Source: JBOGED01 sp050743625
GTDB taxonomy: Bacteria; Actinomycetota; Nitriliruptoria; Euzebyales; Egibacteraceae
Direction: 5' to 3'
DNA: 9,601 nucleotides
Assembly: GCA_050743625.1 (NCBI GenBank)
Contig: JBOGED010000560.1
Coordinates: forward strand, 1 to 9,601
Shown here: piece after piece, positions 5,977 to 9,601 of the stretch
Numbering within the stretch: position 1 is the first letter of the stretch
Layout of the letters: every line of letters begins with the position of its first letter
Made by a program: the position numbers and the translations under genes
Notes under the pieces: generated by a model
What the model saw: the letters and a program-made list of their open reading frames with translations, nothing else
Databases searched by the model: none
Told to the model about the DNA's origin: nothing

Positions 5977-7377
5977 ATGAGCAACCTTCGTGTCCGTCCT
6001 CCCGCAGGGCCTGTGGTCGCGATTGTCGGGCGGCCGAACGTCGGCAAGTCGACCTTGGTCAACCGGATCGCCGGAGGGCGGGAGGCCATCGTCCAAGAGC
6101 TGCCTGGCATCACGCGCGACCGCACGACGCATCCCGCCGAGTGGGGCGGTAGGCAGTTCACGATCGTCGACACGGGTGGGTGGACGCCCGCTTGGTCGCC
6201 GGAGCGGCGCGACGACGCGATGGACGCCCGCATCGCGGCCCAAGCCGAGCAGGCGGTACTGACCGCCGACCTCGTCTTGCTGGTCGTCGACGTCACCGTC
6301 GGCGTGACGGAAGAGGATGCGGCGGCGGCGGACTGGTTGCGTGGGGTGCAAGCACCGACCCTGCTGGTGGCGACGAAGGTCGACCATGGCGGGTTGGAGG
6401 CCGATCTCCATGATCTCTACCGGCTCGGCCTCGGCGAGGCGTATCCCGTGAGCGGGTTGCATGGGCGGGGGTCGGGCGATCTGCTCGACGTCGTCGTGGA
6501 TCGGTTGAAGGAGACTGGCGCGTTCAGCCAGCGTCCCCTCCCACCAGATCAGGACATTCCAGGCATCGCGCTGGTCGGGCGGCCGAACGTGGGCAAGTCG
6601 TCGCTGTTCAACCGCATCCTAGGCGAGCAGCGGGCGATCGTAGACGACCGTCCGGGAACCACCCGTGACGCGGTGGACACCGTCGTCGAGTTGCCGGACG
6701 GGCGTTCATACCGGTTCGTGGACACCGCGGGGTTGCGGCGGAAGAAATCGAAGCGGGACGCGACCGAGTACTTCTCAGGGTTGCGGGCGATCAATGCGCT
6801 CGAGCGGGCCGCGGTCGCGCTCCTCGTGATGGACGCGTACGAGCCGATCTCCGAGCAGGAGCAGAAGCTCGCCCGCCAAGTCGTGGACGCGGGGCGGGCC
6901 GTCGTCGTCGTGTGGAACAAGTGGGATCTCGTCGACGAGGAGCGGCGCGACCGGATCGACCGCGAGCGCGACCGACTGCTCGGCCACATCTCCTTCGCGC
7001 CGGTTGTCCGCACCTCCGCCGTGTCGGGCCGTGGCGTTCAGCGGCTGTTCCCGATGATCGACGCAGTCTTGGCGCAGTGGTCCCGCCGTCTTCCCACGGC
7101 CGCCTTGAACGATTGGCTGGCCGACACAGTCGCCGCAACCGCGCCGCCGCTGCGGGACAACCGGCCGGTGCGGCTGCGGTACATCACCCAGGTCGCGATC
7201 GGCCCGCCGACCTTCCGCGTGTTCACCACCGGCGCGATCCAGCCCAGCTACCGGCGGTACCTGATCCGGCGGTTACGGGAGCAGTTCGGGTTCGAAGGCA
7301 CGCCGCTGGATGTGGGGATCCGGGTCCGCCCTCGCTGGGAGGAGCGCGCTAACACCCCGGCACACCCGTCCAGGTGA
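5977..7377 (+). CDS. der: ribosome biogenesis GTPase Der (EngA)
   Basis: Der is the essential double-GTPase that helps assemble the 50S ribosomal subunit. The 466-aa product has two G domains and a C-terminal KH-like domain. Domain 1 shows G1 GRPNVGKST (18-26), the PGITRDR switch region, G3 DTGGW and G4 TKVD (133-136). Domain 2 shows G1 GRPNVGKSS (201-209), PGTTRD, DTAGLRRK and G4 NKWD (314-317). The KH-like domain covers about 365-455 with RYITQVAIGPPTFRVF and the RRYLIRRLRE helix. The G4 of domain 1 has Thr where most Der proteins have Asn. ATG 5977 starts at the right place, has no ribosome binding site, and is preceded by a -10-like element. The 3' end overlaps the convergent gene 7349-8053 by 29 nt, so no terminator separates them. 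Confidence 0.96.
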   Translation: MSNLRVRPPAGPVVAIVGRPNVGKSTLVNRIAGGREAIVQELPGITRDRTTHPAEWGGRQFTIVDTGGWTPAWSPERRDDAMDARIAAQAEQAVLTADLVLLVVDVTVGVTEEDAAAADWLRGVQAPTLLVATKVDHGGLEADLHDLYRLGLGEAYPVSGLHGRGSGDLLDVVVDRLKETGAFSQRPLPPDQDIPGIALVGRPNVGKSSLFNRILGEQRAIVDDRPGTTRDAVDTVVELPDGRSYRFVDTAGLRRKKSKRDATEYFSGLRAINALERAAVALLVMDAYEPISEQEQKLARQVVDAGRAVVVVWNKWDLVDEERRDRIDRERDRLLGHISFAPVVRTSAVSGRGVQRLFPMIDAVLAQWSRRLPTAALNDWLADTVAATAPPLRDNRPVRLRYITQVAIGPPTFRVFTTGAIQPSYRRYLIRRLREQFGFEGTPLDVGIRVRPRWEERANTPAHPSR

Positions 7378-8053
7378 GGACCGGGCTGTTCTCGCCCGAC
7401 TCAGCGGCGAAGAACCGCACGCCACCGCCTGGGTCGACCGCGCTGGTCGCGGTCACCGCCGCGACGAATGGCGCACCGGCGGGCGCCTCGCCGGACGTGA
7501 GGAAGGTGCGGTAGGCACTGGTCACGTTCCATCGCAGCCGTCCGGGCACGTCGTCGATCCCTGTATGCCTGCTGGGCTCGTCGTCGACGAGGAAGTGGGA
7601 AGGGAGCGGAGACCCGTCGACCAGGATCGCCGCCTGCCAGACGGTCGCCCCGAATACCCCGATATGTGTGGGAGTGGCTTGGGCGACGGTGAGCTCGAGC
7701 GAGACATCACCGATGCATGTCGGGTTGCCCGGGATGGCGGGGAACGCGAGGACGACCGCACTGCCGGGCTGGTCACCGAGCACAAGGTCGGGCGCCGTCG
7801 ATGCCGTGACCGTCCCACCGCGGGCCACGAAATCAATCATCGGTCCGACGAAGCCGTCGGAGACGGGCCCTAACGCGACGAGGTCGGACGCCGGTGAGGC
7901 CTCCACGGCTTCGAGCCCATCGCCGTCGCGGAACTGCACCGATCCGAGGATCGCACGCACCGCAGCCGGTACGGTCATCGCGACGACCAGCGCCATCCCA
8001 AGCATCACCAGCGGCCACCGCAGCCCGATCCACGTCTGAGGGCCCATCGGCAT
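7349..8053 (-). CDS. membrane-anchored or secreted protein, DNRLRE/CBM96-like beta domain (tentative)
   Basis: A 234-aa protein of unproved function. Residues 13-32 form one hydrophobic segment after two basic-flanked positions (Arg12 before, Arg33 after), which reads as a membrane anchor or signal peptide with the rest outside the cell. The outside part is rich in Val, Ala, Thr and Gly and looks like a beta-sandwich. Its order of features, a VSLELTV strand, a TVW motif near 137-139, WNVTSAYR at 175-182 and a final FFAAESGENSPVLTW stretch at 214 onward, resembles the DNRLRE/CBM96 cell-surface fold (W-x-DVT and late SxE..PxL motifs), but I hold this only as a suggestion. Two cysteines, 113 and the last residue 234, could form a disulfide. 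ATG 8053 is chosen for GGGGAG 5 nt upstream; ATG 8047 is possible. It lies 25 nt after a LigD remnant on the same strand and converges on der. Confidence 0.6.
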   Translation of the reverse strand: MPMGPQTWIGLRWPLVMLGMALVVAMTVPAAVRAILGSVQFRDGDGLEAVEASPASDLVALGPVSDGFVGPMIDFVARGGTVTASTAPDLVLGDQPGSAVVLAFPAIPGNPTCIGDVSLELTVAQATPTHIGVFGATVWQAAILVDGSPLPSHFLVDDEPSRHTGIDDVPGRLRWNVTSAYRTFLTSGEAPAGAPFVAAVTATSAVDPGGGVRFFAAESGENSPVLTWTGVPGC

Positions 8054-8058
8054 CCCTT

Positions 8059-8064
8059 CTCCCC
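8059..8064 (-). promoter_or_regulatory. ribosome binding site of the 7349-8053 gene
   Basis: On the minus strand GGGGAG precedes ATG 8053 by 5 nt, with the purine run continuing as AAGGG up to the ATG. It favours 8053 over the in-frame upstream ATG at 8155, which lacks such a site and would add 34 residues overlapping the LigD remnant. Confidence 0.6.
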
Positions 8065-8078
8065 GTATACCCACGAAC

Positions 8079-8381
8079 CTACGAGCACGACAGTACCCGT
8101 TGAGGAAGCGGGAGATCGGCTGGTTTGTCGACTCGCTCGTCTCTGGAGACGACATCGGTCCGAAGTCCTACGCGCACGGACCAAGTGCCCAAGTGCCCGT
8201 GGACAAGCGCGACCACCTCATCGGCGAAGTCCGCCCACGGATCGCGCTTGCGGGCCAGACGACGGAACACGTTGCGGACCGTGTACGTGTGCGGGTGGAA
8301 GCCGCTGAGCTCGGGCCAGTCCAGCGGCACCGCGACCGGCGCGCCGGGTAGTGGGCGTACCGCATAGGGGAGGGCGTGGTC
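8079..8381 (-). pseudogene. C-terminal remnant of a LigD-type primase/polymerase domain
   Basis: Minus-strand translation from about 8381 to the TAG at 8079 gives LPYAVRPLPGAPVAVPLDW, then WPEL, a YTVRN stretch, and NVFRRLARKRDPWADF. These match the end of the archaeo-eukaryotic-type primase/polymerase domain of LigD and its stand-alone relatives, which repair double-strand breaks by end joining (typical relatives read PYAVR.LPGAPV..PL.W, FRRL..K.DPW). Only about the last 100 residues remain out of nearly 300; the catalytic Asp residues and the rest of the domain are absent. Upstream the frame stays open but shows no family similarity, and an adjacent frame (8383-8430) hits a stop. The only start in the matching part is GTG 8330, in mid-domain. 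It is therefore read as a decayed N-terminally truncated gene, possibly frameshifted. Confidence 0.6.
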
Positions 8382-8558
8382 TCGACCGGTTGGGGCTCGG
8401 CGTCGATCCTCACCGTTCCGATGTACCCAACGGGACGGGCCTCGGACTACCGGCGCGGGTTCCGTGTCGCGTGTCGCGGGTACGCTTCACTATGTGTAAT
8501 TGCGACGAGGTGGTCAATGCGGACTTACGGATCGTGAGAAGGGCTCAAGGCAGCGTGC
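8382..8558. other. intergenic region between the LigD remnant and the RsbA-like gene
   Basis: This stretch separates the minus-strand remnant from the plus-strand regulator gene. It holds a SigB/SigF-like promoter (8459-8483) and a purine-rich ribosome binding site candidate (AAGG at 8547-8550, 8 nt before ATG 8559). The part 8382-8458 may contain further decayed LigD sequence, but I cannot recognise it. Confidence 0.5.
8459..8483 (+). promoter_or_regulatory. putative stress-sigma (SigB/SigF-type) promoter of the RsbA-like gene
   Basis: GTTC at 8459-8462, a 15-nt spacer, then GGGTAC at 8478-8483. This fits the actinobacterial SigB/SigF promoter pattern, G-N-N-T or GTTT with 14-16 nt to GGGTAC/T. 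A start near 8490 would give a leader of about 70 nt before ATG 8559. No better housekeeping promoter is visible there. Because the downstream gene encodes an RsbA-type regulator, this would form a feedback loop; that part is inference. Confidence 0.45.
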
Positions 8559-9506
8559 ATGGCTGACAACGAGACCCGGCTCGTGCACCAAGCGCTCCTC
8601 TACAAGACGGAGCAGGAGTTCGTTGATGCCGTCGTGCCCTTCCTGCGAGAGGGCATCGCGAACGGCGAGCGAGTGATCGCGGTCACGACACCACCACACA
8701 AGCTGGCGCTGATCGAGGAGGCGCTCGACCAGGACGCGTCATTCGTCGAGTCGCTGGGTATCGCGGAGTTCTCCGATACTCCCGCCCGCCGGCTCGCTGG
8801 CTTCCATGCGCACATCCAAGGAACGCGGCGGCTGCGTGCGGTGGGGGAGTTGCCCTGGTCCGGCTCCGGACGCGAGCGAGAGGAATGGGCGCGATACGAG
8901 TCGATCGTCAACGTGGCCTTGGCTAGCGGGGACGCTGATCTGCTGTGCCTTTACGACGCCGGAAACCTCGAAGCGGCCGTTCTCGACATCGCCATGAGGA
9001 CGCACCCCCTGCTCTTGCACGGCCCTCACCGGCAACCCAGCCACGGCTACGTCGATCCGGGCGAGTTCACCCGAGCCTACGATGCCGCACCGCTGCTCGA
9101 GCCTGAGGGACCGACGGAGACACTCGAGTTCCGCAGCGAGCCGGATCTCCGCGCGATCCGCCGGCTCTTGAGAGGGCATGCGGCCCGCAGCGGTCTCATT
9201 CCCGGTCAGATCGAGTCGCTGCTGGTCGCCGCGAGCGAGGTGGCGACGAACGTGTTGCGCCACGGTGGGGGATGCGGCATCGTCCGCTGCTGGGTGGAAC
9301 CTGACCGGTTCACCTGTGAGATCGCGGACCCCTGGGGTCGTATCACCGATCCCTTCGCGGGGTTCGTGCCTCCCGCTCCCGACCAGACCGGTGGCCGCGG
9401 GCTGTGGCTCGTCCGGCAATTGTGTGACGCAGTAGAGATCCCCTCTCGCGATATCGGGACGGTCGTGCGGCTGCATGTCCGTCGCGGGCGAGATCGGACG
9501 GTATGA
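8559..9506 (+). CDS. RsbA-like anti-sigma regulatory protein (MEDS sensor + HATPase)
   Basis: A 315-aa regulator of the RsbA/RsbW kind. Residues 8-165 look like a MEDS domain (HQALLYKTEQEFVDAVVPFL at the start, GERVIAVTTPPHK, ALASGDADLLCLYD later), a sensor domain related to DcmR and often linked to anti-sigma kinases. Residues about 190-310 are a GHKL ATPase of the anti-sigma kinase type: N-box ASEVATN with Asn231, G1-like DPWG (257-260), and the glycine-rich GGRGLWLVRQL (278-288). Such proteins bind an alternative sigma factor or phosphorylate a STAS anti-anti-sigma protein in general stress control. No sigma or STAS gene lies within the window, so the partner is unknown. The start is ATG 8559 with AAGG 8 nt upstream. 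A stress-sigma-like promoter precedes it. Soluble, no membrane segment. The domain call is strong, the pathway is inferred. Confidence 0.85.
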   Translation: MADNETRLVHQALLYKTEQEFVDAVVPFLREGIANGERVIAVTTPPHKLALIEEALDQDASFVESLGIAEFSDTPARRLAGFHAHIQGTRRLRAVGELPWSGSGREREEWARYESIVNVALASGDADLLCLYDAGNLEAAVLDIAMRTHPLLLHGPHRQPSHGYVDPGEFTRAYDAAPLLEPEGPTETLEFRSEPDLRAIRRLLRGHAARSGLIPGQIESLLVAASEVATNVLRHGGGCGIVRCWVEPDRFTCEIADPWGRITDPFAGFVPPAPDQTGGRGLWLVRQLCDAVEIPSRDIGTVVRLHVRRGRDRTV

Positions 9507-9516
9507 TTGGGAAACG

Positions 9517-9601
9517 TCACAGGGTCGGCTGTCCACCGCCAGCGTGAAGCTGGTTGATGACGTCGGTGACCAGGGAAGCTAACGTTAAGTGACTTACAGC
9601 T
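9517..9601 (-). CDS. possible 3' end of a convergent gene (partial)
   Basis: On the minus strand a frame runs open from the window edge to TGA at 9517-9519, giving 27 residues that end LVTDVINQLHAGGGQPTL. The last part looks protein-like and would converge on the RsbA-like gene with a 10-nt gap. The upstream codons are not GC-rich at the third position, unlike the rest of the window, so it may be chance. The plus strand offers a rival reading: AGGGAAG at 9572-9578 followed by GTG 9589 could begin a new gene. Confidence 0.25.
   Translation of the reverse strand, partial: AVSHLTLASLVTDVINQLHAGGGQPTL
9539..9553. repeat. small perfect hairpin after the RsbA-like gene
   Basis: CCAGC-GTGAA-GCTGG is a perfect 5-bp stem with a 5-nt loop, 32 nt after the stop at 9506. 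There is no T run on either side, so a terminator role is only possible, not shown. Confidence 0.3.

Noticed and set aside
7310..7873. Long plus-strand open frame after der
   Set aside because: It is the mirror of the minus-strand gene 7349-8053, has no recognisable domain and no ribosome binding site, and its composition is that of a complement frame.
8054..8070. GGGTAT on the minus strand just before the 7349-8053 gene as a second SigB promoter
   Set aside because: No GTTT/GNNT box at 14-16 nt upstream, and a start from it would fall within the ribosome binding site of the gene.
8168..8413. Second minus-strand frame overlapping the LigD remnant as a gene of its own
   Set aside because: Ser/Arg/Thr-rich shadow composition with no family features; at most its start (8383-8430) holds frameshifted LigD sequence, and that similarity is too weak to claim.
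8559..9506. A sensor-kinase two-component gene
   Set aside because: There is no HisKA phospho-acceptor helix; the ATPase is of the small anti-sigma type joined to a MEDS domain.
9551..9575. CTGGT...ACCAG inverted repeat at the window end as an attachment site
   Set aside because: Only 5-bp arms spaced by 14 nt, no nearby integrase or tRNA, and the overlapping CCAGC/GCTGG hairpin explains the bases equally well.

Overview
The window is GC-rich (third codon positions mostly G or C, many GTG starts, tightly overlapping genes) and carries the conserved scpA-scpB-rluB-...-cmk-der block. This fits a chromosome of the Actinomycetota or a close high-GC relative. I cannot name the genus from sequence alone. 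There is no rRNA, tRNA, CRISPR array or insertion sequence that I can see.

Positions 89-5853 (+) read as one operon of seven genes: scpA, scpB, rluB, aroH, tyrA, aroA, cmk. Every junction is an overlap (11 or 4 nt) or a 5-nt gap, so the genes are probably transcribed together and translationally coupled. It joins chromosome condensation (ScpA/ScpB, the kleisin and winged-helix partners of SMC), 23S rRNA pseudouridylation (RluB-type), three aromatic amino acid enzymes (EPSP synthase makes the precursor of chorismate, AroH chorismate mutase makes prephenate, TyrA commits prephenate to tyrosine) and CMP kinase. After a 123-nt gap, der (5977-7377, +), a ribosome-assembly GTPase, follows with its own likely leaderless promoter.

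Positions 7349-8558 are a change of style. On the minus strand is a predicted membrane-anchored or secreted beta-rich protein (7349-8053) whose 3' end overlaps der tail-to-tail. Just upstream of it, on the same strand, lies the C-terminal remnant of a LigD-type primase/polymerase domain (8079-8381). Reading away from these on the plus strand is a 315-aa RsbA-like regulator (MEDS sensor plus HATPase/anti-sigma kinase, 8559-9506), preceded by a sequence that matches the general-stress sigma factor (SigB/SigF) promoter pattern. The last 95 nt hold a small hairpin and possibly the edge of another gene.

Most of the window is ordinary housekeeping. I see no convincing new multi-gene system. The points most worth checking are the stress-promoter/RsbA feedback arrangement, the unusual 19-residue insertion in AroA with atypical codons, the loss of a conserved arginine in Cmk, the LigD remnant, and the shared promoter-region motifs before scpA and der.
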